The notes beneath the pieces are model-generated. The model made no database searches. It had not been told where the DNA came from and worked only from the letters and a program-made list of their open reading frames with translations. Both the position numbers and the translations under genes were made by a program. Of a DNA stretch of 64,000 bases, positions 17,781 to 27,075 are shown one piece after another (position 1 is the first letter of the stretch; the number at the start of each line of letters is the position of its first letter). Origin of the DNA: Anaerolineales bacterium. GTDB taxonomy: Bacteria; Chloroflexota; Anaerolineae; Anaerolineales; Villigracilaceae. The stretch is from contig CP129480.1 in NCBI GenBank assembly GCA_030583885.1, forward strand, positions 2,354,714-2,418,713, written 5' to 3'.

Positions 17781-19207
17781 CTTATGATTTGATGAATGAT
17801 AGCCCTGTCGCCTGTTTCCATTCCGTAAGCCCATACAATCGTCATGAACAACGCACATATAATCAAGATTGTTACGAGTGCATTTGCCGCGAACCCGAAA
17901 GGCAGATTGGTTGCTATTGGATGAGTTATTAGTGTAGTAATCACTGAGGCCACAATGATTTTTGCATGATAATTATCGAAGAGCCAAAATTTCAGGTGAT
18001 GTTTCAACCTCATTGTCGCCACGGCCCCAAGCAGCAACATCATGACGCTGGATACAACGCTTGCGCCGATTAAATTTGTGCGGGGTATCAGAATTGCATC
18101 TAAAACAATGGTCAAGGCAAAAATAGATGCGGAGATTTTTACCCACTCCTTTTGCCTCCCACTCATCAGAAAAATTTGATCCGCGATGCCGAACGCCACA
18201 TAAAAAACTTGACCAATGGTCAGTATGAGCAGGGGAACTGTCCCGCTTTGGTATTTCAGTCCAAATAAACCGATTATTAAACCGTTGGCATTAACAAAAA
18301 CAAATATGAGAATGGGTAGCGAAATATAAAGCGCCCAGCGGATAACCGATCTGACAAGAGTTTTTACGGCCTCATGCTCCCCGCGATAGTACAGGTGCGC
18401 TATTGCCGGTGCAATGGAAATTTTGAATCCACTTAATATGATCGTAGTGAACATCGTAAGAACCGATACGGATTGGTAGATTCCGGTGCTGGCTTCGGTG
18501 CTGAAATAACCGACTAGGAGGCGATCTCCCCATAAATTGAAAGCCCCAAGTGTTACTCCTACAATCGCCGGAAAAGAGAATCTCAGGATAGGTACAAGGT
18601 CGTCTGACAGGATTCTGCCGAGACCAATGATGCCGGGAATTGATCTTGCTACACAAACCAAGCCAATAATGACAGATATTCCATACGATACACCAATGGA
18701 TAGGATGGCAGCGTTCAAGCCCATTCCCATGTTGAAGAGAACAAGGAACAATCCTATTTGAAGAATTGGCTGGGCGATATCTTCTGAGATTGCTCCGCAC
18801 AGCATTTTTCCAGAAAGGCTGCTGGTTGCCGCCGCCACTCGCAAGATCGTGGCAAAAGGAAAAATGATCGCAAAACCGCGAAATATGGGGACCAAGGCGG
18901 GTTTTCTAAAAAAAACCTCGGCGAGCCAGGGGGCGGATACATATAAAAGCATCCCCATTATCGCGCCGGACAAAAACGCGCTGGTCAAAGAAACAAGCAC
19001 AACACTTCTTAATTTCAAAGCATTTTTTTGCCAGTATTGACCTCCGAACTTGATAACACCGGAATCCATTCCAAAATGGCCTGCAATCGAAAACAGACGA
19101 AGAAGAGTCCAGCCAATTGCAAACAACCCAAAACTTTCCGGAGCCAGGACGCGTGCAAACATGATCTGGGCAAGATAGCCTATTCCTCTACCTAGAACCC
19201 GTCCCAT
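17759..19207 (-). CDS. Polysaccharide flippase (Wzx-like, MOP superfamily)
   Basis: The membrane protein has 482 residues with 12-14 helices. The beginning GRVLGRGIGYLAQIMFARVLAPESFGLFAIGWTLLRLFS is typical of lipopolysaccharide/O-antigen flippases, as is the internal PALVPIFRGFAIIFPFATILRVAAATSSLSGKM region. It would translocate undecaprenyl-linked oligosaccharide. The frame is open for about 25 codons upstream of the ATG but contains no ATG, GTG or TTG, so either this ATG or a rare start is used. The methyltransferase gene lies 61 bases upstream on the same strand. Confidence 0.85.
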   Translation of the reverse strand: MGRVLGRGIGYLAQIMFARVLAPESFGLFAIGWTLLRLFSIAGHFGMDSGVIKFGGQYWQKNALKLRSVVLVSLTSAFLSGAIMGMLLYVSAPWLAEVFFRKPALVPIFRGFAIIFPFATILRVAAATSSLSGKMLCGAISEDIAQPILQIGLFLVLFNMGMGLNAAILSIGVSYGISVIIGLVCVARSIPGIIGLGRILSDDLVPILRFSFPAIVGVTLGAFNLWGDRLLVGYFSTEASTGIYQSVSVLTMFTTIILSGFKISIAPAIAHLYYRGEHEAVKTLVRSVIRWALYISLPILIFVFVNANGLIIGLFGLKYQSGTVPLLILTIGQVFYVAFGIADQIFLMSGRQKEWVKISASIFALTIVLDAILIPRTNLIGASVVSSVMMLLLGAVATMRLKHHLKFWLFDNYHAKIIVASVITTLITHPIATNLPFGFAANALVTILIICALFMTIVWAYGMETGDRAIIHQIIRKKTPRQ

Positions 19208-19268
19208 TGTTGCTATACCAGATATGGTAATCAGGTTTTGTTGATGGGGGGTGAATTTATTGTCTATA

Positions 19269-20165
19269 TTAGGCCTGCTTGATTTTTAGGATGCCCACAG
19301 GGATGTATTTTGGATCCCACCTTCCCCAGGGCATGCCGCTTTTTGGTTGGAAATAGTAGCGGAGCGAGATATTTTTCTTCAGGATTTCAGATCGTTTCAA
19401 TTCCCTATGGATTTCCTCGTAATTTTGAAAGTTTGAAGAAGTATCTTTGTCTAAATCAAAAAGATCCCGCAAGGTGGATTCCGTTAAGCACCAAGAATAT
19501 GCTGGAGAGAAGAACCAGTCCTTTTCAGCAGATGCAGGCAGGGTGACAAGCATCATTCCGCCCGGAACAAGCACTCTTTCCAGTTCCCGTATGATCTCCT
19601 TGATATTCGAAATTTGTTCGTTGTGCTCAAGAGCAGATATCGAGACCACAATATCTACGCTGTTGTCATGGATTTCTGACAAGTCTCGCAAATCTTTGTT
19701 AAGGAACCGTATGGAGCCTCTGTCGATGTAGCTCCTGCCTGACAGCGTGGCACTGCCAATGGTCCCGCGGATCAAAGATGTGATACGTTTCAGAATCCCG
19801 ACTCTACCGTTTGTGATGTCTACCACATCCTTGATATTAAGCGGATTGTCTTCCGTCCTGTATCCTGTCACATTAAACTTGTTCAAAAGGTGAAAAGGGA
19901 TACAGACTCGATCTGAGCGATCCACGCTTATGATATTTGCACCCTTGCTTGAAAAATACCATTGCATTAATCCTATTCCCGCCCCGGCGTCAAGGATGGT
20001 TTTGCCGTTTGCTTCTCCAATATTGTTGGTTACCCATGTCCAGTCCAAGGCGTAATGCCAGCCACTAGACAATGCCAATGTCTTCCCCATCCTCATTAAT
20101 TCTGATGATAGATCTGGGAAATGAGTGAGGATTTTTGTAGAAATGAGTTCGATTCTGCTTTCCAC
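19269..20165 (-). CDS. SAM-dependent methyltransferase, class I
   Basis: The protein has 298 residues. Motif I is TILDAGAGIGLMQWYFSSKGANIISVDRSD (about 72-101). Motif IV is VDIVVSISALEHNEQISNIKEIIRELERVLVPGGMMLVTLP (about 198-238), which places it with class I methyltransferases such as those found in surface-polysaccharide loci. The start is GTG, preceded by AAGGAG. It probably modifies a sugar or glycan terminus in this locus; the acceptor is unknown. The IS5-family element lies about 300 bases upstream and may have separated it from its original promoter. Confidence 0.85.
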   Translation of the reverse strand: MESRIELISTKILTHFPDLSSELMRMGKTLALSSGWHYALDWTWVTNNIGEANGKTILDAGAGIGLMQWYFSSKGANIISVDRSDRVCIPFHLLNKFNVTGYRTEDNPLNIKDVVDITNGRVGILKRITSLIRGTIGSATLSGRSYIDRGSIRFLNKDLRDLSEIHDNSVDIVVSISALEHNEQISNIKEIIRELERVLVPGGMMLVTLPASAEKDWFFSPAYSWCLTESTLRDLFDLDKDTSSNFQNYEEIHRELKRSEILKKNISLRYYFQPKSGMPWGRWDPKYIPVGILKIKQA

Positions 20166-20467
20166 GACGGTAATGCTCCTTGATCAGGTGTTTACTATAC
20201 TGCAAACTATAACTTATTAAATCATGGTTAGCAATCTTTTTGCATTTATAATTACCCTGATGAATTGGTGTTGCTGTGCGAAGAGAATTGGGTTACCCCG
20301 GGCTTTTTTTAGCAGGGGCCATTGCCGCTCTTTATCGCAGACTACCGGGGCCCAGGTAGAGGTGCTTTGTTATGGCGAGCGAACCCGGCCTCGCTCAAAT
20401 GGATATCTCGCCTTTGAAATTGGGAATATTATTAATATACGCCTTGTGTATTGTGTATTATTAATTA
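20166..20467. other. Spacer between methyltransferase gene and IS5-family copy 2
   Basis: No convincing gene is seen. The end nearest the element is AT-rich (TATTATTAAT). Confidence 0.5.
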
Positions 20468-20482
20468 GACCTCTTGCAAAAG

Positions 20483-20866
20483 TCAAATTGAGTTGAGTTC
20501 AAGGTTGTAAATAGCAGCAATCAGGTTGAAGCGCAAAGCAAATCTCTTTCTACGATTGCGATACCTCTCGCTCAAAATGCGAAACACTTTCAACTTACGG
20601 AATATATGCTCAATCACAATCCGTTTCCGTGCCAAGCTTCGATTGCTCTGTTTCTCTCGTTTCGTCAGAGCATGGTATTTGGATTTCTTGAAGGGTGTTT
20701 GACTGTTCTGATGAAACTCCATCAATCCTTGATAGCCCGCATCTGCCAGAATACGCAGATGTTCAGAGAACTCACAGGCATCGTCTTTGAACAGTTGGAA
20801 GTCGTGTTTGCTTCCATGACTAAAGGCGGTGGTTATGATTTGGGTACTTTTTCGATCAGCCATCAC
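20483..20866 (-). CDS. IS5-family transposase, second frame (orfB), copy 2
   Basis: The 127-residue DDE-domain frame is identical to 151-534. It is expected as the -1 frameshift extension of the preceding frame. Confidence 0.85.
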   Translation of the reverse strand: MMADRKSTQIITTAFSHGSKHDFQLFKDDACEFSEHLRILADAGYQGLMEFHQNSQTPFKKSKYHALTKREKQSNRSLARKRIVIEHIFRKLKVFRILSERYRNRRKRFALRFNLIAAIYNLELNSI

Positions 20867-21318
20867 CTGCGCTTTTTGGGTGTGACGCTTCTTTTTGCCA
20901 CTGTAATGCCGTTTTTGGCTTTTTTTGGACGTTCCACTGGCTGTTCGCTGACATCAACCAGCACTACCTCGAACACCGTGTCACTGGCTTGGAGTGCCTT
21001 TTTGCCAGGCAAACGAAACTTTTTTGAACGGACTAAGGCCTCCTCTACCTTGCGAATGGTGCGGCAAACGGTTGCTTCACTGACACCATAGGATTGCGCA
21101 ATATGAAATTCTGTGCGATATTCTCGCCAGTACATCAAGGTCATCAACAACTGATCGGCTCGGCTCAGTTTTGGCGGTCTCCCGAAGTCTCGCAGCCCTT
21201 TCTCAATGACTGTGAGCATCTGCTCGAAGGTTTCGCGCGGGACGCCAGTTAGCCGTTTGAAGTCACTACCTTTGAGATGTGCGATTGTCTTATAGTTCAT
21301 GTGCCTATTATGGCACAC
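20863..21318 (-). CDS. IS5-family transposase, first frame (orfA), copy 2
   Basis: The 151-residue frame matches the one at 531-986 except for Pro instead of Gln in LTGVxRETF. The AAAAAG slip site is at 20891-20896. It contains the N-terminal domain and first catalytic Asp. Confidence 0.85.
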   Translation of the reverse strand: MCHNRHMNYKTIAHLKGSDFKRLTGVPRETFEQMLTVIEKGLRDFGRPPKLSRADQLLMTLMYWREYRTEFHIAQSYGVSEATVCRTIRKVEEALVRSKKFRLPGKKALQASDTVFEVVLVDVSEQPVERPKKAKNGITVAKRSVTPKKRR

Positions 21319-21360
21319 TTATGCAAGAGGTCTATTATAGGACTCGACGAGCAATACCGA

Positions 21361-21385
21361 AATTCCCTTGCGCATGCAGGGAATT
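21361..21385 (+). promoter_or_regulatory. Palindromic hairpin upstream of DUF115-like gene
   Basis: AATTCCCT and AGGGAATT pair around a nine-base loop, 20 bases before the start codon and immediately before the AGGAG ribosome-binding site. It could act as a leader structure or as the terminator of the IS. Confidence 0.4.
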
Positions 21386-21404
21386 TTATCAGGAGCAAAT
21401 TGCA

Positions 21405-22211
21405 ATGAAGAGATTTACACTACATGAAATGTCAATAATGCGATTGTTTGGCGGGGCTGTTCGCCGTGTTCGTGATTTGTCCCATTCAGTCGCATGGAAT
21501 AATCCTTTTATTGCTAATCGCAATCGGAAATACCTGTCCAATTACTCTGATGTTCACACTGCGCAGCGGTGTTTTATCCTTGCGAATGGACCCAGCCTGT
21601 CACGCATGGATCTTTCTCCATTAAGGAATGAAATTACCTTTGGGCTTAATAGAATTTATCTTTTGTTCGACAGGCTGGAATTTCTGCCAACCTATTACGT
21701 ATGTGTCAATGAACTTGTTCTTGCTCAGTTTTCAAGGGAGATATCGGGTTTGTCTATGCCGAAATTTCTAAACTGGGGCAGCAGGCATGTGTTTGATCTA
21801 AACGACCCGAGTGTGGGCTTTGTGCGTTTGTTACTCACCCTGCGTGATGGATTTCAATCAGATATCAGGAAACCACTATATTCTGGAGGAACAGTGACTT
21901 ACGTGGCACTCCAGATCGCCTATTCGATGGGCTTTTCCGAAGTCATTCTTGTTGGTCTGGACCATTCTTTCCAAGACAAGGGCGTCCCAAACGCGACTGT
22001 AACTCAAAAAAGCGATGTAGACAATAATCACTTTCATCCCGACTATTTTCCGAAGGGGGTAAAATGGCAGTTGCCTGATTTAAGGCGCTCCGAACTTGCC
22101 TATAAAATTGCAGACAACTTTTACAGAGCGAATGGCAGGCTTGTTAGGGATGCAACCTTGGGGGGGAAATGTCCGGTATTTCAACGCGTGGAGTATGATA
22201 AACTTTTTTAA
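21405..22211 (+). CDS. MptE/DUF115-like protein of a polysaccharide locus
   Basis: The protein has 268 residues. The start is ATG 21405, nine bases after AGGAGC; the longer frame from 21279 runs into the IS. The sequence CFILANGPSLSRMDLSPLRN, then FGLNRIYLLFD, and SMGFSEVILVGLDHSF match the DUF115 (6-hydroxymethylpterin pyrophosphokinase MptE-like) fold, which overlaps with sialyltransferase-like sequences of the CstII type. In a polysaccharide cluster a glycosyl- or phosphotransferase role is more likely than pterin synthesis; this is inference. The plus-strand polymerase gene follows 14 bases later. Confidence 0.75.
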   Translation: MKRFTLHEMSIMRLFGGAVRRVRDLSHSVAWNNPFIANRNRKYLSNYSDVHTAQRCFILANGPSLSRMDLSPLRNEITFGLNRIYLLFDRLEFLPTYYVCVNELVLAQFSREISGLSMPKFLNWGSRHVFDLNDPSVGFVRLLLTLRDGFQSDIRKPLYSGGTVTYVALQIAYSMGFSEVILVGLDHSFQDKGVPNATVTQKSDVDNNHFHPDYFPKGVKWQLPDLRRSELAYKIADNFYRANGRLVRDATLGGKCPVFQRVEYDKLF

Positions 22212-22225
22212 TCAGGTTCTCTTAC

Positions 22226-23647
22226 ATGAAAGTAAAATTCAGATCTGTTGTTACTAAACCGCAACTATTGATCTTTGATTTTTTATGGCTTTTGACCGTC
22301 CTGGTGTATTGGAAACTGCTCCGGGGTGTTGGTTTGGAGCTCTATTGGTTATTTCAAGTTATCTTGCTGTCTATTTTTTTGGTTGGTTTCTTTTTTCGAT
22401 TGTCCCTAAATTCCTCCTGTATATTTCCGTCAATTTGGTCGGGATCTAGTTTAGATTTACACTACCTTGGGACCGTGGTGTTTGGATCAATCTGGTTGAT
22501 CGCCTTCGTACGGAGAATAATCGGAGATCTACTGCAATTTGACTTGTTTAATGCCCTGGTTGCCCTCTGTAACCTGATTTTTTGGCTAGTCTATGCAACC
22601 TATCTCTTCATGGTAATTCAAAATCAGAGGGGTAGTCGGAACTCGATGGGATATGTATTATTATTCGTTTTTTGGGGGTTCGGTTTTTACGTGGGATTAA
22701 ACCTGCTTGCTTTTTCGGTTGGGGTGATGCCTGATTCCAGTATCTATCTCACGTCATATCCATCACAATTATTATCCATGCTTGGCAGCCAAGGGAATCG
22801 TATACTGTTTCCCTTGGCTGACGGAATAAATTCATTCGGGGTTTCAGCCGGCGCCGTCTTAGTGCTTTTCATTCCCATACTTTTCTCTACCAAGGATACT
22901 TTAATCAAATTAACGAGTATGTTCTTTTCCCTATCTTCCATTGCGGTAATGGTGATGACGGATTCCCGCGGGGCGATTCTCTTTGCCTGGATTGCTGGTT
23001 TTCTGTACCTTCTGCCGGGGAGAATTTCGAAGCATCTTATCTGGTTATCTGTGTTCGTATCATTTCTTCCTTTGCTGGTAGCGCTATTTTTTCCAGCTCT
23101 ACTTAACTTTGAGTATGGATTTACCCGCCCACCCGGAAATTTGACGGAAAAACAGCGCATGGTTTTGGAGGAAGAATTTTGCGCCGATAAGGTTAAACCA
23201 TTGGCCGGGCCATTGAGCAACCGTCCAATAATTTGGGCAGTTGCTCTAGACGAATTCAAACACCCGAGATTCGTGCATTTGGTGGGTTATGGATACCGTG
23301 GCCAAGTAGATGCAGGAATCTCGGAAGACCTCTCGTGTATATTTCTAAGTTTTGTATACAGGCGGTTTGCGTCCTCTCATAACATATGGCTGCAAATTAT
23401 TACTGAAATAGGTTATATCGGGGTAATAGGGACACTTTTCCTATTCTACAAAACCGCCGGAAGGTTATATACCCTGATTGAAAAAGATAACTCTGGTTTT
23501 TATAAGGGAATGAGGCTGGCATTGATATACATTGTTTTTGCGGGCACGCTTGAATCGATTCTATCCCCGGATTACTACATACCTTTTGCCATGTTCCTCG
23601 CAATAAACATTATGACCCTTTTATCAGCCAATGATATTGAATCTTAA
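22226..23647 (+). CDS. O-antigen polymerase-like membrane protein (Wzy candidate)
   Basis: The protein has 473 residues and about 11-12 membrane helices. A long extracytoplasmic loop (about 293-370) carries conserved-looking Arg, Cys and Pro residues, followed by SSHNIWLQIITEIGYIGVIGTLFLF, a common end motif of O-antigen polymerase/ligase (Wzy_C-type) proteins. It also has a TDSRGAILFAWIAG helix. It probably polymerises or ligates the repeat unit. The stop overlaps the next gene by 17 bases, indicating an operon. Confidence 0.75.
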   Translation: MKVKFRSVVTKPQLLIFDFLWLLTVLVYWKLLRGVGLELYWLFQVILLSIFLVGFFFRLSLNSSCIFPSIWSGSSLDLHYLGTVVFGSIWLIAFVRRIIGDLLQFDLFNALVALCNLIFWLVYATYLFMVIQNQRGSRNSMGYVLLFVFWGFGFYVGLNLLAFSVGVMPDSSIYLTSYPSQLLSMLGSQGNRILFPLADGINSFGVSAGAVLVLFIPILFSTKDTLIKLTSMFFSLSSIAVMVMTDSRGAILFAWIAGFLYLLPGRISKHLIWLSVFVSFLPLLVALFFPALLNFEYGFTRPPGNLTEKQRMVLEEEFCADKVKPLAGPLSNRPIIWAVALDEFKHPRFVHLVGYGYRGQVDAGISEDLSCIFLSFVYRRFASSHNIWLQIITEIGYIGVIGTLFLFYKTAGRLYTLIEKDNSGFYKGMRLALIYIVFAGTLESILSPDYYIPFAMFLAINIMTLLSANDIES

Positions 23648-24365
23648 GATAAACAAAGTAACATCCGGTGAGTTTGTTGCACAGGTCGTAGATTGGGCGC
23701 AGGCAGGAGGAAGTTATTACGCCTGCTTCGCCAATGTCCATGTGCTTATGGAAGCATATGACTCGTCCGATTTTTCAAAAATAATAAATGGCGCTGACTT
23801 GGTCCTTCCCGACGGCATGCCCCTCGTCTGGATGATGCGCCTTAAAGGCGCAAGGAGCCAACAGCGGGTATATGGACCAACCCTGATGCTGCAAGTATTG
23901 GAGTCCGCTGCGCGGGAGAACATCCCTGTCGGTTTTTATGGAGGAACGCCTGAAGTACTGAATGCTCTTGTGGTGCGGATGAAGGCGCGTTGCACGGGCT
24001 TGGACGTCGTGTATTCATATAGCCCGCCGTTTCGGGAATTAAGTCAGCGGGAGGAGGATGAAATTGTGCTGAGCATCGATCAATCCGGCGCGCGGATATT
24101 GTTTATAGGGCTTGGCTGTCCCAGGCAGGAAATCTGGATGGCAAGGCATCGTGGACGGATCAATGCGGTCATGCTCGGCGTTGGCGCGGCATTTGATTTT
24201 CATTCCGGATTCAAACCACAGGCTCCTTTATGGACACAGAACATCGGCTTGGAATGGTTGTTCCGGCTTTTGACCGAGCCACGCAGACTGTGGAGACGTT
24301 ACCTTTATCACAACTCGCGTTTTATATTCCTTGCAATTGCCGATCTGTTGGGATTTCTTCGTTAG
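23631..24365 (+). CDS. WecG/TagA/CpsF-family glycosyltransferase
   Basis: The protein has 244 residues in a single GT26 domain. Diagnostic motifs are CFANVHVLMEAYDSSDFSKIINGADLVLPDGMPLVWMMR (about 33-70), GPTLMLQVLESAARENIPVGFYGGTPEVL, and GLGCPRQEIWMARHRGRINAVMLGVGAAFDFHSGFKPQAPLW. Family members transfer ManNAc- or glucosyl-type residues to an undecaprenyl-linked acceptor at the cytoplasmic membrane face. The start overlaps the polymerase gene by 17 bases. The sugar-phosphate transferase gene follows. Confidence 0.92.
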   Translation: MILNLKINKVTSGEFVAQVVDWAQAGGSYYACFANVHVLMEAYDSSDFSKIINGADLVLPDGMPLVWMMRLKGARSQQRVYGPTLMLQVLESAARENIPVGFYGGTPEVLNALVVRMKARCTGLDVVYSYSPPFRELSQREEDEIVLSIDQSGARILFIGLGCPRQEIWMARHRGRINAVMLGVGAAFDFHSGFKPQAPLWTQNIGLEWLFRLLTEPRRLWRRYLYHNSRFIFLAIADLLGFLR

Positions 24366-24374
24366 AATAATACA

Positions 24375-25787
24375 ATGCTCAGACGCTTTTCGGTCAACTT
24401 CGCGCTCCTGTCCATGCTGCTGGATGGACTCCTGGTTGCACTCTCCCTGTGGCTCGCCACAGCGTTGCGCCCACAGTTAAGTCGATTTCCCGGAATTGAA
24501 CTTGTTTCGTCACCTGTGGCCACGCCTGCCCCGCTCTATGTCATATTTCCATTGATTTGGATTCTCATATATTCAGCCCTCTCCATCTATGACGGCAGAA
24601 AATACATACGGGTCGTGGATGAATTTGCCGCGTTATCACTGGCGATGTTGATTGCATCTGTTTCCGCAGCGGGTGTTTTGTATTTTTCGTATCGACAGGT
24701 GTCCCGCGCGCTTGTCCTGTTCTTTATTGTCCTTGTGTACATCCTTGGTTTGTTGTGGCGCGCCTTTGTCCGTCTCTACTTCCGCACCCAGAATAATTTC
24801 CCCGACCGTCTTCGCCGTGTTCTGGTGGTGGGCGCCGGTTCGCTGGGGCAAAGGGTCCGCGAGCAAATGCTTGACTCTGAGCTTCCCAACCTGGAGTTTA
24901 TTGGCTTTACGGATCACGGCGGGCAATTAAAAACAAAACCGCTTTCCTTATTGGGCACAAACGATGGGATTGACGCGATTGTTCAAGACCATAAGATATC
25001 CGATGTCGTGATCGCCCTGCCGCATTCGGAATACCACCAAATGAGTGACATTGTCCAAAAACTTGAACGCGTCCCTGTGCAGGTGTGGGTGGCGCTCGGC
25101 TTTTTTGACCTTGCATTATATAAGACGGCCATCGAAGATTTTGCGGGCATCCCCATGCTGGATCTGAGGGCTTCCGCCATTGACGATTATCAGCGGATGA
25201 TGAAGCGTACCTTTGACTTTTCCATCGGTCTTGCCGCGTTGATACCCGCCCTGCCGCTCATGGCTTTCTCTGCGCTGGTCATCTATGTTGAAGGCGGTTC
25301 CCCGATATTATTTCGGCAGCAACGTGTTGGTGAAAATGGACGCCTGTTCGAAATGCTCAAATTCAGGACCATGGTCAGAAATGCCGAGCAGTTGAAAAGC
25401 CAGGTGGAGAAGCGGGATGCAGACGGGAACATCCTGCATAAATCAAAGGAAGATCCGCGCGTCACGCGCGTTGGGCGATTCCTGCGCCGCTTTAGTTTGG
25501 ATGAGCTGCCGCAAATATTCAATGTTTTACGCGGCGATATGAGTCTCGTCGGGCCGCGCCCCGAACTTCCGTATTTGGTTGAAAAGTATCAACCCTGGCA
25601 AAGAAAGCGTTTTGCGATCCCGCCGGGCATTACCGGCTGGTGGCAGGTGAGCGGACGAAGCGACAAACCCATGCACCTGCATACAGAGGACGACATGTAT
25701 TATATTCAGAACTACTCGATATTTTTGGACATCCAGATCCTGTTGCGGACGGTTTGGGTGGTACTGATGGGGAAGGGATCCTACTAG
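24375..25787 (+). CDS. Polyprenyl-phosphate sugar phosphotransferase (WbaP/WcaJ type)
   Basis: The protein has 470 residues. Four or five N-terminal helices lead into a Rossmann-like CoA-binding domain (VLVVGAGSLGQRVREQM, about 153-170) and a C-terminal bacterial sugar transferase domain beginning KRTFDFSIGLAALIPALPL. Catalytic-region motifs include FRQQRVGENGRLFEMLKFRTM, then RFLRRFSLDELPQIFNVLRGDMSLVGPRPELP, and PPGITGWWQVSGRSD. It initiates repeat-unit synthesis by moving a sugar-1-phosphate to undecaprenyl phosphate. Confidence 0.93.
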   Translation: MLRRFSVNFALLSMLLDGLLVALSLWLATALRPQLSRFPGIELVSSPVATPAPLYVIFPLIWILIYSALSIYDGRKYIRVVDEFAALSLAMLIASVSAAGVLYFSYRQVSRALVLFFIVLVYILGLLWRAFVRLYFRTQNNFPDRLRRVLVVGAGSLGQRVREQMLDSELPNLEFIGFTDHGGQLKTKPLSLLGTNDGIDAIVQDHKISDVVIALPHSEYHQMSDIVQKLERVPVQVWVALGFFDLALYKTAIEDFAGIPMLDLRASAIDDYQRMMKRTFDFSIGLAALIPALPLMAFSALVIYVEGGSPILFRQQRVGENGRLFEMLKFRTMVRNAEQLKSQVEKRDADGNILHKSKEDPRVTRVGRFLRRFSLDELPQIFNVLRGDMSLVGPRPELPYLVEKYQPWQRKRFAIPPGITGWWQVSGRSDKPMHLHTEDDMYYIQNYSIFLDIQILLRTVWVVLMGKGSY

Positions 25788-25788
25788 G

Positions 25789-27075
25789 ATGAATGCAGTT
25801 ATACGTGCAAAGTCCATAAGTTACTTAACGGGTTTTGGAGACGGTCTGCTTTTGTTATTGGCATTCCTCTTGAGTAATTATTCGGCGTTTGGGTCGAACC
25901 AGTTCCCGAACATTGATTCGTTTGGCGGGGAAGCCTGGCAAACCGCGCTTGGCTGTTTTTATGGCACCCTGGTCGTTGGTTTGCTTTTGATCGGACACGG
26001 CTTGCATCGGGATTTTATTTCCGTGCTGTCAAATAGCCGGCCCCTGCTGTTTTTTTTGTTCCTTGCTTTGTTGTCGTTATCGTGGACGGTTTCTCTGCAA
26101 GCCACATTGTACGAACTTTCCTTCCTCTTCTTTTCCACCTTTGCGGCTGCCTACTTTGCCCTCCACTACCGGCTATTAGGGGTGATCAATATTTTGACCT
26201 GGACTGCGGTAGCTGCCACAGTGGCTGGTTTTGCGCTTGCGCTATTTACTCCATATGGCGTGATGCCGAATCAACCGTTTACAGGTTCATGGGATGGCAT
26301 GTTCTGGCATCGAAACCATGCAGGCAGTTTGATGGCTTTTTTTAATATGTTATTCCTTGTGCGCTTGCTAATGGATAAACAAGGATTTCCCCGTAGACTA
26401 TTTTTTGGATTATTCTATGTTTTAACCGCAATCCACGTGTTCAAAAGCCGCTCTGCCGCTGGAATACTGGTTTTTATTTTTCTGAATTTCTCGACCTTGA
26501 TTGCCTTTGGATGGATTTCCTTTCGTGAGAAGTTAAAACCATGGCATTATTATTCATTTTTCTTTACAGTATTTTCGGGGTTTATGATTTTTGTTGCAAA
26601 CCTGGGTTTCTTCTTTGGGCTTTTGGGACGGTCGTCCACCATGACAGGGCGGACACCGCTTTGGGAAGATCTCCTTGTTAATGTTTTTCCTGCAAGACCG
26701 ATCCTTGGGCACGGCTTCGGTGCAATATGGATGCAGGAGAGTTTTCGGGTTTTCATGCAGAACCGGCAGGGTTGGGGTCACCCGATATATTTCGCCGATA
26801 ATGGTTTTCTTGACATTCTTTTGAATTTGGGTGTGGTGGGTCTGATTTCATTTTTGATCATGTTTGGTTTTGCAGGTTTACGCGCGTTGAAGCACTTGCG
26901 TTCAACGCGGTCATGGATGTACATCTTGATGGTCCTTGCCTTATTGTATGTTTTTGCAGGGAATTTGGCGTACAGTTTCTTAATGGAAGTGGATTACTTT
27001 GTGTGGATGGTGTTCGTCATGGTTTATATTCTTGTATCAAGACCGTTTGACGGCGATGCGGTCACTGTGCAATAA
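25789..27075 (+). CDS. O-antigen ligase/polymerase family membrane protein
   Basis: The protein has 428 residues and about 12 helices. The loop WDGMFWHRNHAGSLMAFF resembles the conserved HRNxxG segment of the O-antigen ligase (Wzy_C) family, and the large late loop contains ILGHGFGAIW with DNGFLDILLNLGVVGLISFLIMF. It starts one base after the sugar transferase stop. It is the second polymerase/ligase-like protein in this locus; one may polymerise and the other ligate. The 3' end overlaps the convergent GT87 gene by 39 bases. Confidence 0.85.
   Translation: MNAVIRAKSISYLTGFGDGLLLLLAFLLSNYSAFGSNQFPNIDSFGGEAWQTALGCFYGTLVVGLLLIGHGLHRDFISVLSNSRPLLFFLFLALLSLSWTVSLQATLYELSFLFFSTFAAAYFALHYRLLGVINILTWTAVAATVAGFALALFTPYGVMPNQPFTGSWDGMFWHRNHAGSLMAFFNMLFLVRLLMDKQGFPRRLFFGLFYVLTAIHVFKSRSAAGILVFIFLNFSTLIAFGWISFREKLKPWHYYSFFFTVFSGFMIFVANLGFFFGLLGRSSTMTGRTPLWEDLLVNVFPARPILGHGFGAIWMQESFRVFMQNRQGWGHPIYFADNGFLDILLNLGVVGLISFLIMFGFAGLRALKHLRSTRSWMYILMVLALLYVFAGNLAYSFLMEVDYFVWMVFVMVYILVSRPFDGDAVTVQ

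Larger units (their letters stand above)
20468..21332 (-). mobile_element. IS5-family (IS427-like) insertion sequence, copy 2
   Basis: The 865 bp element matches copy 1 (136-1000) except for two substitutions that I could see, at 20992 and 21239. It has the same GACCTCTTGCA inverted ends and flanking TA (20466-20467 and 21333-21334). It lies within the polysaccharide locus, between a minus-strand methyltransferase and a plus-strand DUF115-like gene. The near identity implies recent transposition. Confidence 0.92.
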
